DNA of 64,000 bases, taken from the NCBI RefSeq assembly GCF_943192935.1, contig NZ_CALPCI010000002.1:248001-312000 (forward strand), read 5' to 3'. Both the position numbers and the translations under genes were made by a program. Positions 8,598 to 17,651 of this stretch are shown piece after piece. How positions within the stretch are numbered: position 1 is the first letter of the stretch; each line of letters begins with the position of its first letter. The DNA is from Limosilactobacillus caecicola (GTDB lineage: Bacteria > Bacillota > Bacilli > Lactobacillales > Lactobacillaceae). Under the pieces are notes generated by a model, which did not search any database, was not told the DNA's origin, and saw only the letters and a list, made by a program, of their open reading frames with translations.

Positions 8598-9044
8598 GTG
8601 GCAATTATGGCGGCCCAAGAAATTATGGACCTCATCCCGAACCGCTATCCGATTTGCTACATCGATTATGTTGATGAGCTGGTCCCTGAAGAATCGATTA
8701 CCGCAACGAAAAACGTGACCATTAACGAATCGTTCTTTCGCGGCCACTTTCCGCATAATCCAGTTATGCCAGGCGTGTTGATTATCGAAACACTTGCGCA
8801 AGCAGCGTCCATCTTGATTTTAAAATCACCACGTTTTTACAAAAAGACGGCATACCTTGGCGCGGTTCATAACGCCAAGTTCCGGGAAATGGTTAAACCT
8901 GGGGACATTCTTAAATTAAATATTCAAATGAAAAAGGTTCGTTCTCAAATGGGAATTGTCGATGCCCAAGCAACGGTCAACGGCAAGTTAGCATGTAAGG
9001 CTGAACTAGTCTTCATCGTTGCTGAACGAACAGAGAAAATTTAA
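8598..9044 (+). CDS. fabZ1: 3-hydroxyacyl-ACP dehydratase FabZ, first copy
   Basis: Hotdog-fold dehydratase of fatty acid elongation, making trans-2-enoyl-ACP from 3-hydroxyacyl-ACP. It has 148 residues. The start is GTG at 8598, 8 bases after GGGAGG; the in-frame GTG at 8589 overlaps that site. The catalytic His50 lies in GHFPHNPVMPG and Glu64 in LIIETLAQ. It is the first gene of the operon and is separated from the second FabZ (14219-14650) by nine genes. In related Firmicutes one FabZ-like copy (FabN type) also isomerises to cis-3 enoyl-ACP for unsaturated fatty acids. This copy is a candidate for that role, which is inference. Confidence 0.9.
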   Translation: MAIMAAQEIMDLIPNRYPICYIDYVDELVPEESITATKNVTINESFFRGHFPHNPVMPGVLIIETLAQAASILILKSPRFYKKTAYLGAVHNAKFREMVKPGDILKLNIQMKKVRSQMGIVDAQATVNGKLACKAELVFIVAERTEKI

Positions 9045-9069
9045 CATAGTAATCGGTTTTGTATATAAT
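9041..9069 (+). promoter_or_regulatory. Promoter P2 before fabT
   Basis: TTAACA (9041-9046), 17 bases, TATAAT (9064-9069). The -35 hexamer overlaps the fabZ1 stop codon. It gives fabT and the following genes their own transcript. Confidence 0.75.
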
Positions 9070-9071
9070 GT

Positions 9072-9110
9072 ATTTTGAACATCAAATAGTTTAACTTATC
9101 TAAATAGTTT
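9072..9110 (+). promoter_or_regulatory. FabT-like operator at P2 (probable autoregulation)
   Basis: ATTTTGAACATCAAAT at 9072-9087 matches the FabT box at all but two positions and lies just after the -10 element, where bound repressor would block initiation. It is followed by further AAATAGTTT-like half sites at 9085-9110. It lies about 45 bases before the fabT start. Confidence 0.7.
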
Positions 9111-9131
9111 ATATTCAGGGAGAAATATATT

Positions 9132-9578
9132 ATGAATCAGAACCACGACTATCAAATTATCAATAAAGCCCTGATCAAGGTATATTCAGGGATTGTCTAC
9201 ATTGAAGAACACGAACTCAAAAAGAGTCGGTTCAGCGACATCACCATTAAAGAAATGCACGCGATCGATGCAATCTCAATGTATGATCACCAAACGATTT
9301 CAAAAGTGGCAGAGAAGTTACACCTTACTCCCGGCACGATGACTTCAATGACCGACCGGCTCATCCGGAAAGGATACGTCGAAAGAATTCGCGATAAAGA
9401 TGATCGGCGCGTTGTCCGACTCATGTTGACCAAGCGGGGACGGCTCCTATACCGTGCCCACCGGGCTTTCCACAACATGATGGTGGAACGTTTCTTAAAA
9501 GACATCAATCCCGATGAATTAAAGATCGTGAAAAAGGCTTTAAAGAACCTGGAAGGCTTTGTTGAAGAACATGCATAA
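9132..9578 (+). CDS. fabT: MarR-family fatty acid synthesis repressor FabT
   Basis: Winged-helix dimeric regulator of 148 residues. In streptococci and lactic acid bacteria FabT represses the fab genes when bound to long-chain acyl-ACP. The DNA-binding part is at about residues 50-105: HQTISKVAEKLHLTPGTMTSM forms the helix-turn-helix and RDKDDRRVVRLMLTKRG the basic wing with the usual DxRR. Its place as second gene of the fab operon and the boxes at P1 and P2 support the FabT call. The start follows GGGAGA at about 10 bases. Repression of P1 and P2, including its own gene, is inferred. Confidence 0.9.
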   Translation: MNQNHDYQIINKALIKVYSGIVYIEEHELKKSRFSDITIKEMHAIDAISMYDHQTISKVAEKLHLTPGTMTSMTDRLIRKGYVERIRDKDDRRVVRLMLTKRGRLLYRAHRAFHNMMVERFLKDINPDELKIVKKALKNLEGFVEEHA

Positions 9579-9595
9579 CTAACGAGGTGGAAAAA

Positions 9596-10570
9596 GTGCA
9601 AGACCTCAAAATTGTCGGCACCGCTGCCTATGTTCCACCACTCACGGTCTCCAATGATGATCTCACCACGTTGATGGACACTTCAGACGAGTGGATCACC
9701 AGTCGAACGGGGATTCGCCAACGCCATATTAGCCAGGGCGAGAACACCTCAGAGCTCGCCGTTAAGGTCGGCCAAAAACTACTGGCGCAAACCGGCTATT
9801 CTGCTGACCAGATTGACCTAATCATAGTTGCGACAATGTCACCAGACGCATACACGCCATCGACGGCTGCAATTGTTCAGGGAAAATTAGGAGCCGCTAA
9901 TGCGGTCGCCTTTGATCTTTCAGCCGCTTGTTCTGGCTTTGTGTTTGCCCTTGAGACTGCTAAAAACATTCTCAAGGCTTCGGCAGGAACGACTGCATTA
10001 GTTATTGGTGCGGAAGTGCTATCCAAACTGGTCGATTGGCATGACCGAAGTACCGCTGTTTTGTTCGGTGATGGCGCTGGTGGCGTCTTACTGACCACGG
10101 AAGAACGTGCGACTCCTTTAGTAGCGGGCAGCGATCTCCGCACGATGGGCCAGCTCAATGACAAAATTGTTGCTGGTGCGACGACAAGTGGAACTTCCTT
10201 TCCCAAACAAGTTACTGGGCTTACCAGTTTTACGATGGCGGGGCGTGATGTTTACAAATTTGCAACGAATGAAGTGCCAAAATCGATTCATAGAGCTGCC
10301 CAAAAAGCTGGGATCGAAGTCGAACAAATTGACTACTTCCTGCTTCACCAAGCAAACGCACGGATTATCAAGCAAATTGCTAAACGCTTGGCGCAACCAC
10401 TGGCCAAATTTCCGCTGAACATTGATGAATATGGAAATACTGCAGCGGCAAGTGAACCAATCCTTTTAAATGACGTCGTCAATGCTGGCAAACTTAAACC
10501 GGGAATGACCGTCGCCATGAGTGGTTTTGGTGGGGGCCTCAGTGTTGGAACACTAATTTTGAACTTTTAA
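9596..10570 (+). CDS. fabH: 3-oxoacyl-ACP synthase III
   Basis: Initiates fatty acid synthesis by condensing an acyl-CoA primer with malonyl-ACP. 324 residues from GTG at 9596, which has AGGTGG 5 bases upstream; an in-frame GTG at 9587 overlaps that site. The thiolase-fold triad is present: Cys112 (SAACSGFV), His251 (LHQANARI) and Asn281 (EYGNTAAA). The glycine-rich C-terminus GFGGGLSVGTLIL is typical. It is separated from fabT by 17 bases and is followed by acpP. Confidence 0.95.
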   Translation: MQDLKIVGTAAYVPPLTVSNDDLTTLMDTSDEWITSRTGIRQRHISQGENTSELAVKVGQKLLAQTGYSADQIDLIIVATMSPDAYTPSTAAIVQGKLGAANAVAFDLSAACSGFVFALETAKNILKASAGTTALVIGAEVLSKLVDWHDRSTAVLFGDGAGGVLLTTEERATPLVAGSDLRTMGQLNDKIVAGATTSGTSFPKQVTGLTSFTMAGRDVYKFATNEVPKSIHRAAQKAGIEVEQIDYFLLHQANARIIKQIAKRLAQPLAKFPLNIDEYGNTAAASEPILLNDVVNAGKLKPGMTVAMSGFGGGLSVGTLILNF

Positions 10571-10604
10571 AACTAATCATAAATCAGAAAGAGGAATTTT
10601 AATT

Positions 10605-10847
10605 ATGAGTAAAGATGAAATTTTTGAAGCTGTTAAGAGCATTGCTGTTGAAGAATTAGACGTTGACGAAAGCAAAGTGACGTTAGATGCCAACATCAAG
10701 AACGATTTGGAAGCAGATAGCTTAGACGTTTTCGAAATCATGAACGAACTGGAAGATAAGTTTGATATTGAATTGGACGCTGACGACAGTGTTCAAACAG
10801 TGGGTGACGTTGTTGATTTCGTGGAAAAGCAATTAGCGGCTAAGTAA
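10605..10847 (+). CDS. acpP: Acyl carrier protein
   Basis: Small acidic four-helix carrier of growing acyl chains, 80 residues. The phosphopantetheine attachment site is Ser39 in the DSL motif (LEADSLDVFEIM). It is preceded by AGAGGA and followed by fabD with only one base between. Downstream it delivers acyl groups to FabH, FabF, FabG, FabZ and FabI and probably acts as the effector of FabT in its long-chain acylated form. Confidence 0.97.
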   Translation: MSKDEIFEAVKSIAVEELDVDESKVTLDANIKNDLEADSLDVFEIMNELEDKFDIELDADDSVQTVGDVVDFVEKQLAAK

Positions 10848-10848
10848 A

Positions 10849-11799
10849 ATGCAATACGGAATTTTATTTAGTGGTCAAGGAGCCCAACGTGCGGGCATGG
10901 GAGTCGAGCTAATGGCTGACTCTCTTTTTTTAAACATTGTTCAGCAAGCTAGTGAAATTATTCACCTTGATCTCGAAAAAATCATGCGTGATGAAAATGA
11001 TGAGCTTGATAAAACGGAATACGTTCAACCGGCATTAGTGACTGTCAGTTACGGGATTTATAAAATGCTCCAACGAGATTTGCCAGAACTGCCCATTGCC
11101 GGAATGGCTGGTTTGTCATTAGGGGAATACGCTGCCCTTTTTGCCGGTGAAGCGGTCGACTTTTCGACTGGTCTGCAGTTACTGGTTGACCGGGCAAAGT
11201 ACATGCAAGCTGACGCCGACAAGGTCGTCAGCACGATGGCAGCGATCTTGAATCCTGATGTTCAAGCCATTGAACAACTGTGCGCAAACTTGCAGTCTTC
11301 AGGCCAGCAAGTTTACATTGCTAATTACAATTCACCACAACAATTGGTGATTGGTGGACCCGTAGCAGATGTGAAAGCTGCAGCTAAACAAATTAAGGAA
11401 CACGGGTTGGCCAAACGGGCAATCGTTCTCAAAGTGAATGGTGCTTTCCACACGCCACTTTTTAATGGGGCGCGGGCGAAAATGAAGACCCGTTTAGCAA
11501 GTGTCCAATTTAAGGACCCACTCGTTCCAGTCATCAGTAATACGACTATGGAACCATTTCAGGGAAACAAAATCGGGGCCATTTTGGAACGTCAGTTGGC
11601 AGTGCCGACGCACTTTGGCGATGATGTTAAGGTCCTGGTTGATCAATACCAAGTCAACGCAACATTGGAAATTGGTCCAGGGAAAACCCTGTCCCGTTTT
11701 GCTCAGCAAGTTGCTCCTGGACTATCTACTCACCATATTGGAAATTTGGATGACTATCAAAAATTTGTAAAGGAGTACCAAGATGGAACTCAAGGATAA
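10849..11799 (+). CDS. fabD: Malonyl-CoA:ACP transacylase
   Basis: Loads malonyl from malonyl-CoA onto AcpP. 316 residues, slightly longer at the C-terminus than the common 305-310. Active-site Ser90 is in [10 protein letters not shown] and His201 in NGAFHTPLF; the oxyanion Gln is in FSGQGAQ at residues 7-13. It ends by overlapping the first 17 bases of fabG, which suggests translational coupling. Confidence 0.95.
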   Translation: MQYGILFSGQGAQRAGMGVELMADSLFLNIVQQASEIIHLDLEKIMRDENDELDKTEYVQPALVTVSYGIYKMLQRDLPELPIAGMAGLSLGEYAALFAGEAVDFSTGLQLLVDRAKYMQADADKVVSTMAAILNPDVQAIEQLCANLQSSGQQVYIANYNSPQQLVIGGPVADVKAAAKQIKEHGLAKRAIVLKVNGAFHTPLFNGARAKMKTRLASVQFKDPLVPVISNTTMEPFQGNKIGAILERQLAVPTHFGDDVKVLVDQYQVNATLEIGPGKTLSRFAQQVAPGLSTHHIGNLDDYQKFVKEYQDGTQG

Positions 11800-12514
11800 A
11801 GTTGTTTTAGTGACCGGAAGTACCCGGGGAATTGGTGCCCAAACCGCGTTGACGTTTGCCCAAGCAGGGGCACGAGTGATTCTCAACGGTCGCCACGAAT
11901 TACCAGCTGAATTAAAGCAGCAACTGGATGACTTAAACGCTGATTACCGTTTCATCAATGGTGACATTGCTGACGAAGACCAGGTCAAAAGTTTAGCGAA
12001 GGCAGCCTGGGCTGCTTACGGTCAAATTGACGTGCTCGTTAACAACGCCGGAATTACCCGCGACCAATTATTGATTGGAATGAAGCAAGCAGACTTTGAT
12101 GCAGTCATCAACGTTAACCTGCGGGGAACCTACATGCTGACCCAACGGATTTTGAAGAAGATGTTTAAGCAGCGTTCGGGCGCCATTATTAACTTAGCAA
12201 GCGTCGTCGGCCTGCATGGTAATGCGGGTCAAGCAAACTACGCCGCTAGCAAAGCTGCCTTAATTGGCCTAACTAAAACGATTGCCCAAGAAGGGGCCCT
12301 GCGGGGAATTCGGTGCAATGCTGTTGCCCCCGGCATGATTGCCAGTAATATGACCGCGGCCTTGTCTGACCACGTTCAAAAGCAAATCATTAGCAGGATC
12401 CCTCTTAAACGTCTCGGGCAACCAATTGAAGTTGCAGAAACCATTAAATTTCTCGCCCAAAATGACTACATTACCGGACAAACAATTGTAGTCGATGGCG
12501 GGATGACAATGTAG
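11783..12514 (+). CDS. fabG: 3-oxoacyl-ACP reductase
   Basis: Short-chain dehydrogenase that reduces 3-oxoacyl-ACP with NADPH. 243 residues. The cofactor motif TGSTRGIG is at residues 11-18 and NNAG at about 88-91. The catalytic residues are Ser140, Tyr153 and Lys157 (NYAASKAAL). The start overlaps the fabD end by 17 bases and carries its RBS AAGGAG inside fabD. The C-terminal [14 protein letters not shown] is typical of FabG. Confidence 0.95.
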   Translation: MELKDKVVLVTGSTRGIGAQTALTFAQAGARVILNGRHELPAELKQQLDDLNADYRFINGDIADEDQVKSLAKAAWAAYGQIDVLVNNAGITRDQLLIGMKQADFDAVINVNLRGTYMLTQRILKKMFKQRSGAIINLASVVGLHGNAGQANYAASKAALIGLTKTIAQEGALRGIRCNAVAPGMIASNMTAALSDHVQKQIISRIPLKRLGQPIEVAETIKFLAQNDYITGQTIVVDGGMTM

Positions 12515-12525
12515 GAGGAGAGCAA

Positions 12526-13761
12526 ATGGCAAGAGTTGTAATTACGGGAATGGGCGCCGTGGCCGCCAACGGTAACGGTGTGCAAACCTTTATTGATAAC
12601 AGTATGGCCGGCAAGATTGGAATTAAACCAATCAGTAAATTTGATGCAAGTGAAACCGGCATTACCGTGGCCGGTGAAATTGATGATTTTGATCCGCAGG
12701 CAGTAGTTGGTAAAAAAGCCGCCAAGCGGATGGATCTTTATTCTCAATACGCGATTCAAACCGCGACGGAAGCCATGGAGATGGCCGGCATTACCGAAGA
12801 AAACACTAATCCAGAAGATTTGGGGGTCATTTACGGTTCCGGGATTGGTGGTTTAACCACCATTCAAGAGCAAATCATTAAGATGCACGATAAGGGACCA
12901 AAGCGGGTTTCCCCAATGTTTGTCCCAATGGCGATTGCTAACATGGCTTCTGGGAACCTGTCAATTCGTTTTAACGCGCAAAATATCAGCACCACAATTG
13001 TGACTGCCTGTGCAAGTGCAACTAATGCAATTGGTGAAGCTTTCCGTCAAATCAAAGCTGGTCGAGCGAAGGCTATGTTGACCGGTGGGGCCGAAGCTTC
13101 GGTTAACGAAATTGGGATTGCGGGCTTTGCCGCATTGACGGCCCTCAGTACCGCAACCGATCCAGAAAAGGCGTCATTGCCATTCGATATTGATCGCAAT
13201 GGCTTCGTGCTTGGTGAAGGAAGTGCCACTTTAGTCTTAGAAGATCTTGACCACGCCAAAGCTCGTGGGGCCAAGATTCTAGGTGAAGTGATCGGTTATG
13301 GTGCCACCTCTGACGCCTTCCACATTACTTCACCCGATCCAGAAGGAAAGGGGGCGGCGCGAGCAATGCAACAAGCCATCAATGAAGCTGGCATCCACCC
13401 AGCCGACGTTAACTACATCAATGCTCACGGTACAGCGACCCACGCCAACGATGAAGGCGAAAGTAAGGCCATTAACCAAGTCTTTGGGCAAGACAGTCAA
13501 GTGCGGGTTAGCTCCACAAAGGGGATGACTGGGCACTTACTTGGTGCTGCTGGGGCTATTGAAGCGGTGTTAACTGTTGCCGCTTTACATGATGGTCAAT
13601 TACCAGCCAACATTGGTTGTTTTAACCAAGATCCGGCCTGCGACGTTAACCTCGTTCAATTAGGGGACCAGGATGCTCCTGAAGCCACTTACGCAATTAG
13701 CAATTCATTTGGCTTTGGTGGCCACAACGCTGTTCTAGCCTTTAAGAAATGGAGTGACTAG
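12526..13761 (+). CDS. fabF: 3-oxoacyl-ACP synthase II
   Basis: Elongating condensing enzyme, 411 residues. The Cys-His-His triad is Cys162 (TACASATN), His301 (NAHGTATHAND) and His337 (TGHLLGAAG). The C-terminal NSFGFGGHNA loop gates acyl entry, as known for FabF. RBS AGGAGGAG precedes the ATG. No fabB-type second elongation synthase is seen in the operon, so this enzyme probably performs both saturated and unsaturated chain elongation (inference). Confidence 0.95.
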   Translation: MARVVITGMGAVAANGNGVQTFIDNSMAGKIGIKPISKFDASETGITVAGEIDDFDPQAVVGKKAAKRMDLYSQYAIQTATEAMEMAGITEENTNPEDLGVIYGSGIGGLTTIQEQIIKMHDKGPKRVSPMFVPMAIANMASGNLSIRFNAQNISTTIVTACASATNAIGEAFRQIKAGRAKAMLTGGAEASVNEIGIAGFAALTALSTATDPEKASLPFDIDRNGFVLGEGSATLVLEDLDHAKARGAKILGEVIGYGATSDAFHITSPDPEGKGAARAMQQAINEAGIHPADVNYINAHGTATHANDEGESKAINQVFGQDSQVRVSSTKGMTGHLLGAAGAIEAVLTVAALHDGQLPANIGCFNQDPACDVNLVQLGDQDAPEATYAISNSFGFGGHNAVLAFKKWSD

Positions 13762-13763
13762 GA

Positions 13764-14213
13764 ATGGAATTAAAAGAAATTCAAGCGTTAATGCATGATT
13801 TTGAAAATTCCGCCACCCGTGAACTCAAGATTGATGATGGTGATTTTCACCTCTATCTTAGCAAAAACACAACTAATCATGACACCAAGCCAGTAGCTTC
13901 CACCGCGGCGACCTCTAACCAAGTGACGAGCGATAATCAGGCAAGTGGACCGGTAGCAGAGGATCCTCAATCACAAACAATTACCGCCCCATTAGTCGGG
14001 ACAGTCTACCTGCAACCAAAGCCGGACGCCAAGCCATACGTACAAACTGGCGACCATGTTGAGCCTGGTCAGGTTGTTTGTGTAATTGAAGCGATGAAGA
14101 TGATCACCGAAATTAAGAGTGACGTTGCGGGAGTCATCACCAAGATCAACGTTGAAAATGAAGAACTAGTCGAAGTTGAACAACCACTGTTTACCGTTAG
14201 CAAGGAGGGATAG
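13764..14213 (+). CDS. accB: Biotin carboxyl carrier protein of acetyl-CoA carboxylase
   Basis: Carries biotin for malonyl-CoA formation; 149 residues. An N-terminal helical part of about 40 residues is followed by a Thr/Ser/Gln-rich flexible linker at about 40-75 and a C-terminal biotinyl domain. The biotinylated Lys112 lies in EAMKM. It follows fabF with a two-base gap, with its RBS inside fabF. Biotin ligase is not in the window. Confidence 0.95.
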   Translation: MELKEIQALMHDFENSATRELKIDDGDFHLYLSKNTTNHDTKPVASTAATSNQVTSDNQASGPVAEDPQSQTITAPLVGTVYLQPKPDAKPYVQTGDHVEPGQVVCVIEAMKMITEIKSDVAGVITKINVENEELVEVEQPLFTVSKEG

Positions 14214-14218
14214 ATTGT

Positions 14219-14650
14219 ATGTCTGAAGTTTTAGATTCTGCAGTAATTCAAAAAATTATTCCGCACCGCTACCCAATGTTATTAATTGACCGGGTAGAAG
14301 AACTGGTGCCTGGTGAAATGGCCGTCGCCCGGCGAAACGTGACGATTCATGAAGAGGTCTTTAATGGTCATTTCCCAAACAATCCGGTACTCCCTGGTGC
14401 ATTGATCGTCGAGTCACTGGCTCAAACGGGCGCAATGGCCCTCTTATCAAAGCCAGAATTCAAAGGAAAAACCGCTTACTTTGGTGGAATTAAATCCGCT
14501 GAATTCCGCAAGGTCGTCCGCCCCGGTGATTCCATGCGGTTGGAAGTCCACTTAGAAAAAATTCGTCGTAACATCGGTGTTGGTAAGGGAATTGCCACCG
14601 TTGATGGTAAGAAGGCCTGCACCGCTGAATTAACCTTTGTGATTGGCTAG
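14219..14650 (+). CDS. fabZ2: 3-hydroxyacyl-ACP dehydratase FabZ, second copy
   Basis: Second hotdog-fold dehydratase of the operon, 143 residues, with His51 in GHFPNNPVLPG and Glu65 in LIVESLAQ. Compared with copy one it has VLPGALIVE in place of VMPGVLIIE and the end KACTAELTFVIG. It lies between accB and accC, which is the usual place of the housekeeping fabZ in lactobacilli, so it probably serves general elongation. Its RBS AAGGAGGG is strong. Confidence 0.93.
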   Translation: MSEVLDSAVIQKIIPHRYPMLLIDRVEELVPGEMAVARRNVTIHEEVFNGHFPNNPVLPGALIVESLAQTGAMALLSKPEFKGKTAYFGGIKSAEFRKVVRPGDSMRLEVHLEKIRRNIGVGKGIATVDGKKACTAELTFVIG

Positions 14651-14659
14651 GTGATGCGG

Positions 14660-16036
14660 ATGTTTACAAAAGTCTTAGTTGCTAATCGGGGAGAAATCGC
14701 CGTAAGAATCATTCGTTCATTACGGGAACTCGGGATTAAATCTGTCGCAATCTATTCGACTGCCGACCGGGGAAGCCTGCATGTTCAATTAGCAGATGAG
14801 GCTGTTTGCGTTGGTGGTGCCCGGGCCCAGGATTCGTATTTAAATGAAAAAAATATCCTCGCTGCTGCGATTGGGACCGGTGCCCAGGCAATTCATCCCG
14901 GGTTTGGCTTTTTGTCCGAAAATGCCGAATTTGCCCAAATGTGTGAAGAATGTGGTTTAACCTTTATTGGTCCCCAGCCAAAAGTCATCAACCTGATGGG
15001 GAATAAGGAAAATGCCCGGGAACAAATGAAAAAGGCCGGCGTCCCGGTTATTCCCGGCAGTGACGGTTACATTACTGAACCACTGGAGGCTGCCCGGGTT
15101 GCCGAAGAAATTGGGTATCCCGTATTATTGAAAGCCGCTGCTGGTGGTGGCGGTAAAGGAATTCGCCGGATTGAAAATCGGGAGGCAATTGCGGACGCCT
15201 TTGTCGAAGCCCAACAGGAAGCAAAGGCCGCTTTTGGTGACGACCGGATGTACCTCGAAAAGATTATGGAAAATGTCAAGCACATTGAGGTTCAAGTCTT
15301 TCGTGACAATTTTGGTAACAGTGTCTACTTCCCGGAACGGGATTGCTCTTTGCAACGGAATAAGCAAAAGGTGATTGAAGAAAGTCCGTGTTCGCTGGTC
15401 ACTCCAGACCAACGTCAAGAACTGGGAAAAATTGCTTTACGGGCCATCGACCAATTAGGCTATCACAATACCGGAACTATTGAATTCTTGATGGATCAAG
15501 ACCACCATTTCTACTTTATGGAAATGAATACGCGGATTCAGGTGGAACACACCGTTACAGAAATGGTGACGGGCATTGACCTCGTCAAGGCCCAAGTATT
15601 AGTCGCGGCGGGGGAACCCTTACCATTCCATCAGGATGACATTCAAATTCGGGGTCACGCCATCGAAGGGCGGATTAACGCCGAAGACCCGCAACGGAAC
15701 TTTATGCCAATGACCGGGACAGTTAACTATTTGTACCTACCGGTCGGTAACTTGGGGATGCGGATTGACACCGCCCTCTATCCAGGGGCCCAAATCACCC
15801 CGTACTATGATTCAATGATTGCCAAAGTGATCGCGCTCGGTCACGACCGCAAAGAAGCCATCCAGAAATTAAAGCGGTTATTGAGTGAAATGGTTATTTT
15901 AGGGGTGACAACGAACCAACAATTCCACCTCGCCATTTTGAACGACCCCGCCTTCGTGAACGCCGATTTTTCAACCACCTATTTGGAAAACGAATTCTTG
16001 CCAAAGTGGAGGGATAAACAGAATGAAGCTATATGA
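14660..16036 (+). CDS. accC: Acetyl-CoA carboxylase biotin carboxylase subunit
   Basis: ATP-grasp enzyme that carboxylates the biotin on AccB, 458 residues. The start at ATG 14660 is preferred because AGGTGA lies 5 bases upstream and the protein then begins MFTKVLVANRGEIAVRI as usual; an in-frame GTG at 14651 overlaps that site. The glycine-rich ATP loop is at 162-167 with Lys166. MEMNTRIQVEHTVTE, with metal ligands and catalytic residues, follows at about 285-300. It overlaps accD by 14 bases. Confidence 0.95.
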   Translation: MFTKVLVANRGEIAVRIIRSLRELGIKSVAIYSTADRGSLHVQLADEAVCVGGARAQDSYLNEKNILAAAIGTGAQAIHPGFGFLSENAEFAQMCEECGLTFIGPQPKVINLMGNKENAREQMKKAGVPVIPGSDGYITEPLEAARVAEEIGYPVLLKAAAGGGGKGIRRIENREAIADAFVEAQQEAKAAFGDDRMYLEKIMENVKHIEVQVFRDNFGNSVYFPERDCSLQRNKQKVIEESPCSLVTPDQRQELGKIALRAIDQLGYHNTGTIEFLMDQDHHFYFMEMNTRIQVEHTVTEMVTGIDLVKAQVLVAAGEPLPFHQDDIQIRGHAIEGRINAEDPQRNFMPMTGTVNYLYLPVGNLGMRIDTALYPGAQITPYYDSMIAKVIALGHDRKEAIQKLKRLLSEMVILGVTTNQQFHLAILNDPAFVNADFSTTYLENEFLPKWRDKQNEAI

Positions 16037-16871
16037 TCACAATAATACCCTGAGTGAACGCCATATCAAGGCCAACCGGCAGGCTGATCGTCAGGTCCCT
16101 GATCGCATGTGGGTGGAGTGTCCACATTGTCAAAAGACGTTTCTAGCTAAACAATTGACCAGTTTCACTTCTTGTCCAAACTGTGATTATGGATTTCGGA
16201 TCTCTGCGCACCGGCGATTAGAATGGCTGGTTGATGATTTTCAGGAATTTGATACGGATTTGCAAACTACCGATCCACTCAATTTTCCTGGCTATCCAGA
16301 AAAAATTACCCGCTTACAGGCCAAGACTAAATTAAATGATTCGGTCTGGACTGGTGAAGCAACCATTGGTGCCGAAAAATTTGCTCTTGGAATCATGGAT
16401 CCAACTTTTATCATGGGATCGTTAGGGACCATCACTGGTGAAAAGATCACCAGGCTGTTTGAATACGCTACGAAACATCAAGAAGCCGTGGTGCTATTCA
16501 CAGCCTCTGGTGGTGCGCGAATGCAGGAAGGAATTCATTCACTCATGCAGATGGCTAAAATTTCGCAAGCAATTGCGGAGCACGCCGCTGCCAGGCTTCT
16601 TTACATCGTTGTCCTGACCGATCCGACCACCGGTGGGGTCACCGCTAGTTTTGCGATGGATGGTGATGTTACCTTAGCCGAGCCCCATTCATTAGTTGGC
16701 TTTGCGGGGCGGCGGGTCATTGAACAAACCATTCACCAACGGGTCCCTGACGATCTGCAATCCGCGGAAAATATTTTAAAACATGGTTTCATCGACCAAA
16801 TTGTGAAGCGTCAGGACGAAAAGCACACTATCGAGTGGCTCTTAAAAGTAGGAGGTGAGCAGCGTGAGTGA
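16023..16871 (+). CDS. accD: Acetyl-CoA carboxylase carboxyltransferase subunit beta
   Basis: Beta part of the carboxyltransferase that moves CO2 from biotin to acetyl-CoA. 282 residues. The N-terminal zinc ribbon Cys33-x2-Cys36...Cys51-x2-Cys54 is complete. The crotonase-fold core contains FTASGGARMQEG and TDPTTGGVTASFAM (oxyanion region). It overlaps the preceding accC by 14 bases and the following accA start, consistent with a coupled alpha2-beta2 complex. Confidence 0.95.
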   Translation: MKLYDHNNTLSERHIKANRQADRQVPDRMWVECPHCQKTFLAKQLTSFTSCPNCDYGFRISAHRRLEWLVDDFQEFDTDLQTTDPLNFPGYPEKITRLQAKTKLNDSVWTGEATIGAEKFALGIMDPTFIMGSLGTITGEKITRLFEYATKHQEAVVLFTASGGARMQEGIHSLMQMAKISQAIAEHAAARLLYIVVLTDPTTGGVTASFAMDGDVTLAEPHSLVGFAGRRVIEQTIHQRVPDDLQSAENILKHGFIDQIVKRQDEKHTIEWLLKVGGEQRE

Positions 16872-17637
16872 TTTATCGGCAATGCAAATCGTTCAGCGGT
16901 CCCGCCGCGATAATAAAATTACCGGATTAGAAATCATCCACCAAATCATGCCTGACTTCATGGAACTGCATGGTGACCGTCTTGGCAGTGATGACCCCGC
17001 AATTGTGGGTGGCATTGCAACCTTTAACGGTCACCCGGTCACGGTCATCACCACCGACCGGGGAAAAACTGCTAGTGAGAAGGTGGCCAAACACTTTGGA
17101 TCACCAATGCCCGGCGGTTACCGCAAAGCACTGCGGTTGATTCAACAGGCTGGCAAATTCAAGCGCCCAGTCATCTGTCTAGTCAACACTCCCGGAGCCT
17201 TTCCGAGTCAAGAGGCCGAAGAGCAAGGGCAGGGAGCGGCAATTGCCCAGAGTATTATTGAAATGGGGCAAACTCCGGTCCCAATTATCACCATTATTTA
17301 TGGAGAAGGCGGTAGTGGAGGTGCGCTAGCGCTCGCTGCTGGTGATGAGGTCTGGATGCTCGAACATAGCACTTATTCAGTGCTGTCACCGGAAGGCTTT
17401 GCATCGATCCTCTGGAAGGATAGTTCCCGGGCTGCTGAGGCAGCGGAGGTGATGCAAATGACCCCGGAAGCACTTTTAAAACAACAAATTATTGATGGTA
17501 TTATTCCAGAAAATCAAGACCATTTAATCACCGGTCAACAAGTTGCACGAATGTTGACCCGCGAATTAACAAAATTAAATACGTTGAGTACCGCACAATT
17601 ATTGCAACAACGTCAAGCGCGGTACCGTAAATTTTAA
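16864..17637 (+). CDS. accA: Acetyl-CoA carboxylase carboxyltransferase subunit alpha
   Basis: Alpha part of the carboxyltransferase, 257 residues from GTG at 16864, 8 bases after GGAGG; the GTG at 16855 overlaps this site. It is shorter than the roughly 315-residue enterobacterial protein, as usual for lactic acid bacteria that lack the N-terminal extension. ELHGDRLGSDDPAIVGG, NTPGAFPSQEAEEQGQ and GEGGSGGALA mark the crotonase core and oxyanion glycines. It overlaps the accD end by 8 bases. Confidence 0.94.
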   Translation: MSDLSAMQIVQRSRRDNKITGLEIIHQIMPDFMELHGDRLGSDDPAIVGGIATFNGHPVTVITTDRGKTASEKVAKHFGSPMPGGYRKALRLIQQAGKFKRPVICLVNTPGAFPSQEAEEQGQGAAIAQSIIEMGQTPVPIITIIYGEGGSGGALALAAGDEVWMLEHSTYSVLSPEGFASILWKDSSRAAEAAEVMQMTPEALLKQQIIDGIIPENQDHLITGQQVARMLTRELTKLNTLSTAQLLQQRQARYRKF

Positions 17638-17651
17638 TTTGGAGGATAACA

